A stretch of DNA of 38,454 bases from Microcaldota archaeon (GTDB lineage Archaea; Micrarchaeota; Micrarchaeia; Micrarchaeales; CABMGC01): assembly GCA_023256515.1 (NCBI GenBank), contig JAGDYD010000017.1, forward strand, positions 1 through 38,454, written 5' to 3'. This document shows positions 20,501 through 29,322 of this stretch, in pieces. A program made the translations under genes and the position numbers. The notes under the pieces were generated by a model. It did not search any database. It had not been told where the DNA came from and saw only the letters and a list, made by a program, of their open reading frames with translations. The first letter of the stretch is position 1; the number at the start of each line of letters is the position of its first letter.

Positions 20501-22357
20501 TCACTTTGTTAAAATATCAATCTCTTTATTCATTTCTTCCCCATCTATGTTGAATCTATATCTTGACATTACTCCTGCAATTATCTTGCCTTTATCATTT
20601 CCATACTTGCTTATCTCTTCTTTTAATATTTTTTCCAATTCGCTTCCAGATATGCGTTGGAGACCTTTTTCTTCTATTATCCTCTCGACTTCTTTGCAAT
20701 CTTTTGGAAGTGCTTTCAATATAGGCTCAAAGGCTTGCTTGGTTATCTTTTTGTCCATATATTTTTTGAATATGCATATTAGTGTGTCGTTTCCTATTGA
20801 ATCTACATCAAATCCTTCTCTCTTGAGCTCTTTCATCTTCTGCAACAGTATGCTTGCAATAAGCTGGTGCTCTCCTTTTATCTTCTCAGAAATATACAAA
20901 TAATCATGAAGCTTCTGTGACCTTATCAATTGTTCAACTATCTGCCTGTTGCCTATCTCTTTATTTAATCTCTTTTCAAGCTCATCTATATTTGGAGCTT
21001 CTTTCTTGAGCTTCTCATATAACTCATGGTCTGCCAATATAGGCCTTTCATCAGTTTCTGGATACATTCTAGAGCTGCCAGGAAGGGGCCTCATAAATTT
21101 TGTTATATTCTTCTTAGCATCTATAGATCTTGTCTCCTTTGGAACCCCTTTTATTGCGTATTCTGCCCTATAAATGGCAAGAGGCATAGCCTTCTCCACC
21201 TTCTCTTTTTCTCCTGCTATGAGCATAAATCCATCGTTGGCCTCTAAGCCAAGCTTAATTGACAATTCTCTAATCTCTTTTTCAGAAATGCCATATCCCT
21301 TGAGGTCTTCATCGCTGTGTATTATGCCGCCTATGCCCACAGCCTTTACATAATCGCTTATCTCGCTTCCAAGCCTCCTGTCTGGGTTTATCTCTTTTCC
21401 AATCAGGCCTTTAAATCCTGAGAGCTTGACAGCAAAAACAACTCCATTGTCTTTTATTGCATTTTTAATAATCCTTGATTCTGTATTCAGAAATATTGAA
21501 GTGGCATCTATAGCCTTACCAACCTCTGCATGCCTCTCTCTGAGCTCTTTGCTTATCTCTATCAGTTTTAATTGCCTCTCTACCTCATTTTCAATTACCT
21601 CATCCATAGAATCCAAGTCTTGGAATCCTTTTATCTCTACTCTGGCCCCATCTTTTATGGAAATGTTAACATCTTGCCTTATTGTCCCTATGCCTCTCTG
21701 CACCTTTCCTGTTAGCCTTATGAGAAGGCCTATCCTCATAGCGACCTCTTTTGCTTCAGATGGGTCTTTTATCTCAGGATCTGTATCTATCTCAACAAGT
21801 GGTATGCCGAGCCTGTTAATATTATATACAACCTTCTCGTTGTTTGATTCTTCTATACCGCTTGATTCCTCCTCTAGGAAGATAGAAGGTATATTTATCT
21901 TCCTTCCATTTATATCCAATGAGCCGCCATAGCCAATGAGCATGGTTCTTTGGAAAGCACTTGGGTCGCTGCCATCTACAACCTCTTTTCTCATTACTTC
22001 TATCTCATCAGGTATGTTGCAATTGAAAGTTGCAGCTATAAGATAAGATATGTTAAGCGCTTCTTCGTTTATCTTGTGAGGGGGCTCCTCATCCAGTTCA
22101 ACAAGGCATGAGCTTATGTCGTATACATTGTATATGAACCTCCTTCCTTTCATGCTTTCAAATCCTGTGGCTTTGTCCAATTCCCCTGTTTCGCCTACTA
22201 CTGCCCTTTGCATCCTCTCTACTTTCATTCCTGTCTTTTTACCTTCATTTATGGCATTGCAGGAGCAGAATAGCTTTTCTGTTGTTAATAATCTTTGGTG
22301 TATCTCTAAGCCGCATTTGAAGCCCAATTTTTCATAATATTCTTTTTCGTGCTTCAT
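20501..22357 (-). CDS. gatE: Glu-tRNA(Gln) amidotransferase subunit E
   Basis: The 618-residue product is the tRNA-binding kinase/transamidation subunit of the archaeal GatDE enzyme, which turns Glu-tRNA(Gln) into Gln-tRNA(Gln). It starts with the GatB/E cradle signature 'KCGLEIHQRLLTTEKLFC' (about residues 14-31) and continues with the AspRS-like insertion that distinguishes GatE from GatB (around residues 280-390). It then has 'RPLPGSSRMYPETDERPI' and ends in helical YqeY-like tail domains. The Cys residues 'FCSC' near 30-33 are in the place of a known zinc site. The ATG overlaps the gatD stop as ATGA. Confidence 0.96.
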   Translation of the reverse strand: MKHEKEYYEKLGFKCGLEIHQRLLTTEKLFCSCNAINEGKKTGMKVERMQRAVVGETGELDKATGFESMKGRRFIYNVYDISSCLVELDEEPPHKINEEALNISYLIAATFNCNIPDEIEVMRKEVVDGSDPSAFQRTMLIGYGGSLDINGRKINIPSIFLEEESSGIEESNNEKVVYNINRLGIPLVEIDTDPEIKDPSEAKEVAMRIGLLIRLTGKVQRGIGTIRQDVNISIKDGARVEIKGFQDLDSMDEVIENEVERQLKLIEISKELRERHAEVGKAIDATSIFLNTESRIIKNAIKDNGVVFAVKLSGFKGLIGKEINPDRRLGSEISDYVKAVGIGGIIHSDEDLKGYGISEKEIRELSIKLGLEANDGFMLIAGEKEKVEKAMPLAIYRAEYAIKGVPKETRSIDAKKNITKFMRPLPGSSRMYPETDERPILADHELYEKLKKEAPNIDELEKRLNKEIGNRQIVEQLIRSQKLHDYLYISEKIKGEHQLIASILLQKMKELKREGFDVDSIGNDTLICIFKKYMDKKITKQAFEPILKALPKDCKEVERIIEEKGLQRISGSELEKILKEEISKYGNDKGKIIAGVMSRYRFNIDGEEMNKEIDILTK

Positions 22358-23679
22358 ATAAACCAGTCTGCTTCAGATCTTTCTGTTATCTCTCCAGCCA
22401 AGTTGACATTCAGCAGTTTTTCAGCTTCTTCCTTTTTGTAATTTCCAAGTAGGAAGCCAAGCTTTACATATGCAACTTCTGGAAGCATGTCTTCACAGTA
22501 TATTGCACCTGCATTGCTCAATAGCCTTAAGTTTCTATATACATTTGGGTTTACCCTACCATATAAGCACTGCGATGTTATTCCTATAATCATTCCAGAG
22601 TCGACAGCATTTTCAACCCTTTTAAGCCACGAGTAATCTGGATTCTGCGTCGATACTGGAGTGTGCCCAAGGCCTGTGCCCTCTATTATTATTCCTTTGT
22701 ATCCTTTAGACAAGTAATAATCGATTATCAATGGATCTGAATTTGGGTAAGCTTTCACAAGAGCCACTTTAGGCTCATAGCCTATAAGCAGCTTAAGCTC
22801 CTTTTTTTCGCTCTCTACCTTTCTGTAATTGCTTGTATACTCTATACTGCCTTCTCTGCTTATCCTTGCAATAGGCTTGTTGTTTATGGGCTTAAAAGCA
22901 TCTCTTCTTGATGTATGCATTTTCCTTGCCTTCGTGCCTCTTATGGCGCTGCAATATGTATCAGAAGAGCTTTCATGCATGCATATAACTACTTCTGCTA
23001 TATCACTTTTAGAGGCCAAGTGTGCAGAGCATATCAAATTCATAAACGCATCGCTAGAGCCTCTGTCGCTACTCCTTTGTGAACCAGTCATTACTACAGG
23101 CGCATTCAATCCATTGAGCATAAAGCTCAATGCAGCAGAAGTGTAGTGCATGGTATCTGTTCCATGCGTTATTACTACTCCTCTATTCTTTTTCAGTGCA
23201 TCCGCAACAGCCTTTGCAATTTTTTGCCATTCAACAAAAGTCATGTCTTCGCTTGCTACACTCATCAAAGGGTTTAAGTCTATATTGGCTATCCCTTCAA
23301 GCTCTGGAACTTCAGCAAGCAATTCTTCTGGCTTTGTAAGCATGAATACTCCACCACTTTTATAATCTATCTTGCTCCCTATTGTGCCCCCAGTATATAT
23401 TAAGCCGATATCTGGCAACTCTTTTTTGTGCTTTATAGAAATTGTTTTTGGGCTCTCAATGCTCTTGCTTTTTATCTTCTCTATTTTTGAACCTTTTTCG
23501 AACTTTATACCTATATTATAACCATTTTCTAGCTTTATTACTAATATGCTGTTGTCTCCAAGCTCAGGCCTTGGCATAAGCGTTCCTTTGAACTCTCCTT
23601 TTTTAGAAATTAGCTTTATCTCATCTCCTGGTTCTATGTTCTGCTTTTTAAGTTCTTTTTCTATCTCTTCAGAATACAT
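22354..23679 (-). CDS. gatD: Glu-tRNA(Gln) amidotransferase subunit D
   Basis: The 441-residue product is the asparaginase-like subunit that frees ammonia from Gln or Asn for GatE. After an N-terminal domain of about 85 residues it has the asparaginase motifs TGGTIGS (residues 96-102) and THGTDTM (171-177). The conserved Lys-containing 'VMTGSQRSSDRGSSD' stretch and 'GTGLGHTP' follow. Together with GatE this implies that the organism has no canonical glutaminyl-tRNA synthetase route. The start has a TATA-like TAATTTAAAT about 20-30 bases upstream, suggesting a leaderless operon mRNA. Confidence 0.96.
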   Translation of the reverse strand: MYSEEIEKELKKQNIEPGDEIKLISKKGEFKGTLMPRPELGDNSILVIKLENGYNIGIKFEKGSKIEKIKSKSIESPKTISIKHKKELPDIGLIYTGGTIGSKIDYKSGGVFMLTKPEELLAEVPELEGIANIDLNPLMSVASEDMTFVEWQKIAKAVADALKKNRGVVITHGTDTMHYTSAALSFMLNGLNAPVVMTGSQRSSDRGSSDAFMNLICSAHLASKSDIAEVVICMHESSSDTYCSAIRGTKARKMHTSRRDAFKPINNKPIARISREGSIEYTSNYRKVESEKKELKLLIGYEPKVALVKAYPNSDPLIIDYYLSKGYKGIIIEGTGLGHTPVSTQNPDYSWLKRVENAVDSGMIIGITSQCLYGRVNPNVYRNLRLLSNAGAIYCEDMLPEVAYVKLGFLLGNYKKEEAEKLLNVNLAGEITERSEADWFI

Positions 23680-23727
23680 AAATTAAAATTGGATAAAGAG
23701 ATTTAAATTACTTCTCTCTTGCTATAA

Positions 23728-25005
23728 TTAATTTGCTTTTGCTTCGCCTATTAGGCATGCGGAAGAATTGCCTGTTAGCTCAACCTCTACAAAATCTCCT
23801 AGCTTGACATTTCCAAAAACAGCTATTTGGTTGTATCTCTCATCTCTTCCTGAAAAAGATTTTTCATTTTTTTCTGTTATAAGCACTTTCCTCATTTCTC
23901 CTATGTGCTTTTCCCTCTCTTTAAATTGAAAATCTCTTACAAACCTTGAAAGCCTTATGCTTCTCCTTTTAATTTCTTTATCATCTAGCTGTTTTAGCTT
24001 GCTTGCAGGTGCATGCGGCCTAGCTCCAAATTTAGATATATTTACTACCTCTGGCTTAATCTCGCCAAGCAACTCTATGCTTTTTTCGAAATCTTCTTCG
24101 CTTTCTGTTGGATAGCCAACTATAACATCTGTAGCTATAGTTGCTGAAAGTTTTTTCCTTATTTCATTCACATATGACTTGAATTCATCTACAGTATACC
24201 TTCTTCCCATATCTTTCAATATTTTGTCGCTGCCAGATTGCACAGGCAGATGGAAGAACTTGTAAACTTTTTTGCTTTTATATGCCTCTATAAGTGAGTC
24301 AAAATACCTGTGTAGGTGCTCTGGGTTAAGCATGCCAACCCTTATCATGAATTCCCCATCCAAATCAGATACCTTTTGCAAAAGCTCTGCTATGTTTGTT
24401 TTTCTGTCTAATCCATAGGCTCCTACATCCTGTGAGGTCAATTCAATCTCCTTTGCGCCATTCGATACTGCATTTTCAACAGCCTTCAGTATAAGCTCTT
24501 CAGAGAAGCTGTTTAATGGGCCTCTTGCAAACTTAGTTTCACAAAAAGTGCAATTGCTAAGGCATCCCTCACTTATTGGTATCCTCGCTATGATTGAATC
24601 ATTATCAATTCCATAAGCAAGCTTTTCTGATCTTTTGTACTTGTCATCGATTACATTTCTTCCTATTTTTATGCTTTCTATAACATCAACTATATCTTGT
24701 ACATTGCTAGTTGTTAATATGCTGGCTTCTGGAACCAATTTGACAACTTTCTCTTTATCTGCGCTTACAAGGCAGCCTGCTACAATAAGCTTTTTGCCTA
24801 AGTTTCTCAACTTACTTAGCCTATAAAGTATTTTATTCTCTGTGGGGGTTTTGACTGTGCATGTGTTTATTATTATATAATCAGCATCTTTTAAGTATCT
24901 ACCATACTCTACCTCATATCCATTCTTCTTTAGAAGGTTTCCCATTATTCTGCTGTCCGCCTGATTTAATGTACAGCCGTATGTTTCTATGACAACCTTT
25001 TCCAT
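23728..25005 (-). CDS. MiaB-family tRNA methylthiotransferase (likely ms2t6A-forming)
   Basis: The 425-residue product is a radical SAM methylthiotransferase. The N-terminal UPF0004 domain binds one cluster through Cys11, Cys49 and Cys78; the radical SAM motif is Cys148, 152 and 155 (CLSNCTFC). A TRAM domain ends the protein (about residues 360-420). The opening 'ETYGCTLNQADS' and the overall layout fit the archaeal/eukaryotic CDKAL1-type (e-MtaB) branch, which methylthiolates t6A37 in tRNA. A strong AGGAGG ribosome-binding site lies 8 bases before the ATG at 25005. Assignment to this branch rather than to MiaB or RimO rests on motif character and needs a tree. Confidence 0.9.
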   Translation of the reverse strand: MEKVVIETYGCTLNQADSRIMGNLLKKNGYEVEYGRYLKDADYIIINTCTVKTPTENKILYRLSKLRNLGKKLIVAGCLVSADKEKVVKLVPEASILTTSNVQDIVDVIESIKIGRNVIDDKYKRSEKLAYGIDNDSIIARIPISEGCLSNCTFCETKFARGPLNSFSEELILKAVENAVSNGAKEIELTSQDVGAYGLDRKTNIAELLQKVSDLDGEFMIRVGMLNPEHLHRYFDSLIEAYKSKKVYKFFHLPVQSGSDKILKDMGRRYTVDEFKSYVNEIRKKLSATIATDVIVGYPTESEEDFEKSIELLGEIKPEVVNISKFGARPHAPASKLKQLDDKEIKRRSIRLSRFVRDFQFKEREKHIGEMRKVLITEKNEKSFSGRDERYNQIAVFGNVKLGDFVEVELTGNSSACLIGEAKAN

Positions 25006-25224
25006 TCTCTATACCTCCTTCTAACCTATTATTTTTAATATTCAGTTATAAATTACTTTTTGTATATCATTTTGTTCAAGGGATTTGCTCTAATCTAAAC
25101 TTTTATAAGAATCTAGCTTGACGTATAGTAATTCCAATACCTTACTTTTCAAGAAATGGGAAAGTTTTTATTGATTTATATTACATAATTATATCCATAA
25201 TTTTGTCAATATGCGAGTGATTAT
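25006..25224. other. Intergenic region between divergent genes
   Basis: The 219 bases hold the promoters for the methylthiotransferase gene (minus; A+T-rich block near 25030-25050) and the zinc protein gene (plus; TTTATTGATTTATATTAC near 25169-25186). A further TATA-like CTTTTATAAG is near 25099. No tRNA, obvious C/D-box pair or coding frame was seen between them. Confidence 0.4.
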
Positions 25225-25419
25225 ATGATATGTGAGAGATGTGGAGCCGAGATATATAAATACAGTACCTGCAGGTATTGCAAAAGGAAGATTTGCAATG
25301 ATTGTGTTAAAAGTTCCAAAAGGGTAAGCAAGACTGTAAGGATAGTAATATGCAAAGACTGCTGGACAAATGTAAACAATAGGAAGGCTTTCAAAAGCGC
25401 AAATGCCGAAAACTATTGA
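25225..25419 (+). CDS. Small eight-cysteine zinc-binding protein
   Basis: The 64-residue product has four CxxC pairs: Cys3/6, Cys16/19, Cys24/27 and Cys43/46. The order suggests two zinc sites, possibly interleaved as in B-box, RING or FYVE-like cross-brace domains. The rest is strongly basic (SKRVSKTVRIV), so nucleic acid binding is possible. The ATG follows GAGTGATT, a Shine-Dalgarno variant typical here. The 3' end overlaps the convergent IleRS gene by seven bases. Comparable small zinc proteins occur in many Archaea, but I cannot name a characterised homologue. Confidence 0.75.
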   Translation: MICERCGAEIYKYSTCRYCKRKICNDCVKSSKRVSKTVRIVICKDCWTNVNNRKAFKSANAENY

Positions 25420-28400
25420 TTAGCTTTCTTTTCTATTTCTATTATTATTTCTTCTTCCAGTATATCAAATTTCTTCCCTTTTAAATCATGTGATTCTTCT
25501 ATAGATACTGCATTTGCCTCTTTCATTAGCTCTTTATACTTGGCCTTTATTATCTTCTCAAGGTTTCCTGATGTGCTATATTTTATTGCTATTTTATCTA
25601 CTTTCTTAAGCCCTAGCTCTTTCCTCATGATTTGTATTCTTCTTGCTAGCTCTCTATATATAGCCTCTTCAACGAGTTCATTGCTTAGGTTTGGATCAAC
25701 GTAGGCTATTCCATATTCAAATTTTGCAGCATCTGTATTCTGCTCTTTCTCTATTATCACAAAATGTTCTGGCCTTATATTAAATACTCCTTTTTCTGTG
25801 TGCAATTCGTAATAGCCTTTCTTGCCAATCTCTTCTTCTATTGCATTTGCATCGGAGCTTTTCAAAGCTTCTGCAACAACCTGTGAATTTTCCTTAAACT
25901 CTGGCCCTATTTTCTGGAATATAGGCTTAACAATCTTTTCTATGCCGCTTACTTTCTTTATTTCTAGCTTCTTTATATTTGTATAATCTTCTATAATTGG
26001 CGATAGCTTTTCTATGGCTTCTAAGGCATAATCATCTTTGACCTCTATGGTAGCTTTGCTCAGCGGCCACCTTAGCTTAACTTTCGCCTTTTCCCTGCTA
26101 TTAAGTATAGCTGTCATAGCAGATATAGCTATCTCAAACTGCTGCTCTAGCTCTTTATCTACTAGGCTCTTTCTGTATTTAGGCCATTCATCTAGGAATA
26201 TACTCTCTTTGTATGCAAAGTTTTCAAGATAAAGCTTTTCTGCAGTGAAAGGAGCAAAAGGGGATATAAGTATCAATGTATTGTAGAACACATATTTCAT
26301 AGTGTCTATAGTTTCCTCAGCCTCTTTTTTGCTGCCATATATTACCCTTTTCTTTGCCATCTTTAGGTAGAATCTGCTGAAATCATCCAATATAAATTCT
26401 CTTAGTGCAGAGTTGGCCTTCTCTAAATTGTATCCATCTAAAGATTCATTTATGTAACTTATTAGGTTGTTTAGCCTAGAGATTATCCATTTGTTTATCT
26501 CACTTTTCTTTGATACCTTTATCTTTTCGCTTTTGTAGCCTATTGCATCTGAGTATTCATTTATCAAATTCGCTATGTTGTGCAGTATCATCAATGTTTT
26601 CTCTGCTTCTTTAAGCTCTGATTTTTTGAAAGGTATATCTAGCCACTGTGTATGGCTTGAGAACCAAAGCCTATAAGCATCTGCACTTGTTATCTTTATC
26701 AGCTCAGAGATTGGTATATAGTTGCCAAGGTGCTTGTGCATTTCCCTGCCATCTTCAGCAAGAAGCATGCCATCTACGACAACCTCTTTGTAAGGCGCTT
26801 TTTTATAAAGCATTACACTGCTTCTGAGCATGCTTGAGAACCAGCCCCTAAGTTGGTCTACTCCTTCTAATATCAAGTCAGCAGGGAAAAGCCTTTTGAA
26901 TTCCTCTTCACTCAGGCTTGCTTCAAAAGCTATGCTCGAGTCAAACCATACATCAAAAACATCGCTAATTCTGTGCATCTCTGAGCCGCACTTGTCGCAT
27001 TTTAATGTTACTCTATCAATATACGGCCTGTGCAAATCTTCTAAGCTGTTTACATAATCCTTTTCTAATGCTTTTTCCTTTAGCTCTGCCATGGAGCCTA
27101 TTACTTGTATATTTTCGCATTTATCGCATTTCCATATTGGTATTGGTATGCCCCAGAACCTCTGCCTTGATATGCACCAATCTGGAGAGCTTTCAAGAAC
27201 ATTCGCTTGCCATTCTTTTGCTTCTTTTGGATGCCAGTTTACTTTTTTGTTTGCATTAAGCAAGCCTTTCTTTATCTTAGTTATCTTTAGGAACCACTGG
27301 TCTGTTGCTTTGTAAATAAGCTTGCTTCCGCATCTCCAGCAATGTGGGTAACTATGCACTATTGTGCCTTTGCTTAAAAGCAGGCCCTTTTTCTCAACAT
27401 CTTCCATAACTTTTTGGTTTGCTTCATTAGGCACAAGCAAGCCTTCATATTTGCCTGCCTCTTTTGTATATCTAGAATGCTGGTCGACTGGTGAAAATGC
27501 AGGTATTTTGTTTTCTTTACCAAGCTTGTAATCATCTAATCCATGTCCTGGAGCAATATGCACCAATCCGCTTCCTTCGCTCATCGATACCATGGTTTCA
27601 GAGAATATCACTTTATGATATTTCCTGAAGCTTTTCTGTATTGGAACTTCATCTTCAAGAGGGCTTATGTAATATATACCTTCAAGCTCCTTTCCATAAA
27701 ATTCTTCTTCTATTATTGCACTTTCATTTAGATTAGAAACTACAGAATCTAGCCTATTCTTAGCAAATATCAAATCTTTGCCACCTATTTTTGCTTTTAC
27801 ATATTGTTCATTTGGATTTGCAGCTACGGACATATTTGCAGGTAGAGTCCAAGGGGTTGTGGTCCATATTAGCAAATATGTATTCTCATCTATATTTATC
27901 CTGGCTTTTGATCTTTTGGTATCCACCTTAAAAGCAACAAATATTGAAGGATCGCTTTCATCACTATATTCCACTTCTAAAGTGCCTTGAGCCAATACTG
28001 TTTCGCAGCTAGGGCAATAAGTCAAAGGCTTCCCTTCCTTATACAAAAGCCCCTTTTCACTAAGCCTTTTAAGTATATCCCAAGCTTTTTCTATGTAGCT
28101 TCTTCTATAAGGTATGTATGCATTTTCAAAATCTAGAGACACTCCGAACCTTAAGAAGTCTCTATTCATCTTTGGTATAAGTGAATCTACATATTCCCTG
28201 CACGCCTTTACAAAATTCTCTACGTTTATCTTTGATTCAAGCTCCTTCTTTGATTTTATCCCCATTGACTTTTCTACTGCATGCTCTACTGGCAGCCCGT
28301 GCACATCGTAGCCTGCCCTATCATGCACGTCATACCCTCTCATTCTTTTGTATCTTATAAAAATGTCTTTTGCACCCTTTACCCATATCTGCCCAGGATG

Positions 28401-28532
28401 CAATTCGCCACTTACATATGGTGGCCCATCTAAAAAGTAAAATGGCTTGTTTCCCCTATTTTTTGCACGCCATTTTTCAAGTATGCCATGTTCTTGCCAA
28501 TATTTTAATATCTCTTCTTCGTAATTCTCCAT
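25413..28532 (-). CDS. ileS: Isoleucyl-tRNA synthetase
   Basis: The 1039-residue product is a class I synthetase that charges tRNA-Ile. It has the long CP1 editing domain ('TTTPWTLPANMSVAANPNEQ' and 'GSGLVHIAPGHGLDDY'), zinc-binding 'YCPSCE' and 'CWRCGSK' pairs, 'DCIS'-type WCISRQRFWG, an anticodon-binding helical domain and the archaeal C-terminal extension. Both signature motifs depart from the textbook form: the HIGH motif is HPGQ at residues 45-48, and the KMSKS region reads EMHKHLGN at about 596-603. I use the ATG at 28532; the GTG nine bases earlier lies in the ribosome-binding site. Confidence 0.96.
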   Translation of the reverse strand: MENYEEEILKYWQEHGILEKWRAKNRGNKPFYFLDGPPYVSGELHPGQIWVKGAKDIFIRYKRMRGYDVHDRAGYDVHGLPVEHAVEKSMGIKSKKELESKINVENFVKACREYVDSLIPKMNRDFLRFGVSLDFENAYIPYRRSYIEKAWDILKRLSEKGLLYKEGKPLTYCPSCETVLAQGTLEVEYSDESDPSIFVAFKVDTKRSKARINIDENTYLLIWTTTPWTLPANMSVAANPNEQYVKAKIGGKDLIFAKNRLDSVVSNLNESAIIEEEFYGKELEGIYYISPLEDEVPIQKSFRKYHKVIFSETMVSMSEGSGLVHIAPGHGLDDYKLGKENKIPAFSPVDQHSRYTKEAGKYEGLLVPNEANQKVMEDVEKKGLLLSKGTIVHSYPHCWRCGSKLIYKATDQWFLKITKIKKGLLNANKKVNWHPKEAKEWQANVLESSPDWCISRQRFWGIPIPIWKCDKCENIQVIGSMAELKEKALEKDYVNSLEDLHRPYIDRVTLKCDKCGSEMHRISDVFDVWFDSSIAFEASLSEEEFKRLFPADLILEGVDQLRGWFSSMLRSSVMLYKKAPYKEVVVDGMLLAEDGREMHKHLGNYIPISELIKITSADAYRLWFSSHTQWLDIPFKKSELKEAEKTLMILHNIANLINEYSDAIGYKSEKIKVSKKSEINKWIISRLNNLISYINESLDGYNLEKANSALREFILDDFSRFYLKMAKKRVIYGSKKEAEETIDTMKYVFYNTLILISPFAPFTAEKLYLENFAYKESIFLDEWPKYRKSLVDKELEQQFEIAISAMTAILNSREKAKVKLRWPLSKATIEVKDDYALEAIEKLSPIIEDYTNIKKLEIKKVSGIEKIVKPIFQKIGPEFKENSQVVAEALKSSDANAIEEEIGKKGYYELHTEKGVFNIRPEHFVIIEKEQNTDAAKFEYGIAYVDPNLSNELVEEAIYRELARRIQIMRKELGLKKVDKIAIKYSTSGNLEKIIKAKYKELMKEANAVSIEESHDLKGKKFDILEEEIIIEIEKKANQ

Positions 28533-28617
28533 AGAATCCACTGAAACAAGTGTTTTTACTTTTAGTTCCTAAATATTAAAACTTTCTGTTTAATATATTA
28601 TAAGCTTTTGTGGTTTT

Positions 28618-29253
28618 ATGAGAAGCGCAGATGCAACAACCATATTAAGGACGCTAATGGTTTTTCTAATTGCCTATCTAGTCATAATAAAATTCAGTCC
28701 ATTAATTACTATTCTATTGATACTTGTAATGTATGTGCTTGATGCTGTAGATGGCTACTTTGCCATAAGAAGTGCAAGCAAAGGCTCTGTAGGCTTTATC
28801 GAATATATAAAAGCATCTATAGGAAATAACCAGGAAGTAAAAGAAAAGATGTCTAAATTCAAGCATATAGCAAAGAAGGATTCAAAATTTGGCCCAAGGA
28901 TAGATATTGCAGGAGATAGGGTAATAGAATACACATTTTGGATATTATTTACATACCTAAGGCTCATACCTCTTTTTGTTGTTTTTATAATAATATTTAG
29001 GCATTCGTTTGTTGATGCACTAATGGCTTCTCGAGGAACATCTTCAAAACCAAAAACAAGATTTGCAAGAATAATATATTCTTCTAATATAGGAAGGGGC
29101 GGCATAAATGTGGTAAAATTCCTTGCCTTTGCATATTTTGTACTAGTCTATGTTTCTTCTTATCCGCTTTGGGTCGGCTATATACTTATAGCAGTACTTG
29201 TAATTTACATAGTGCTTAGGGGCATAGCAGAAGCATATGATGTGCTTTCATAA
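28618..29253 (+). CDS. CDP-alcohol phosphatidyltransferase-family membrane protein with an insertion
   Basis: The 211-residue product has about five to six membrane helices and the CDP-alcohol phosphotransferase signature, but in split form. The first half is D42-x2-D45-G46-x2-A49-x-R51; the second half, G92-x3-D96-x3-D100, comes 40 residues later instead of about 8. The inserted segment is hydrophilic and charged (KASIGNNQEVKEKMSKFKH). All four aspartates are kept, so metal-dependent transfer of a phospho-alcohol head group (for example inositol phosphate, glycerol phosphate or serine) to CDP-archaeol is plausible. A TATA-like TTTAATATATTATAAG lies 15-30 bases before the ATG. Confidence 0.78.
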   Translation: MRSADATTILRTLMVFLIAYLVIIKFSPLITILLILVMYVLDAVDGYFAIRSASKGSVGFIEYIKASIGNNQEVKEKMSKFKHIAKKDSKFGPRIDIAGDRVIEYTFWILFTYLRLIPLFVVFIIIFRHSFVDALMASRGTSSKPKTRFARIIYSSNIGRGGINVVKFLAFAYFVLVYVSSYPLWVGYILIAVLVIYIVLRGIAEAYDVLS

Positions 29254-29322
29254 GCTAACACGTAAAATATTTATTTGTATAATGAATAAATTTGAATGGG
29301 GGCTTAAACTTTAGCTGATTAT

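Noticed and set aside
25006-25224. RNA gene or small protein in the largest protein-free gap on the right half
   Set aside because: No cloverleaf, no C/D box pair and no frame with a ribosome-binding site; promoter-like A+T-rich sequence explains it.
20547-28311. Many plus-strand frames of 60-168 codons opposite gatE, gatD, the methylthiotransferase and ileS
   Set aside because: They are antisense shadows: hydrophobic or Ser/Leu-rich translations of the opposite strand with no ribosome-binding sites, overlapping strongly supported genes.
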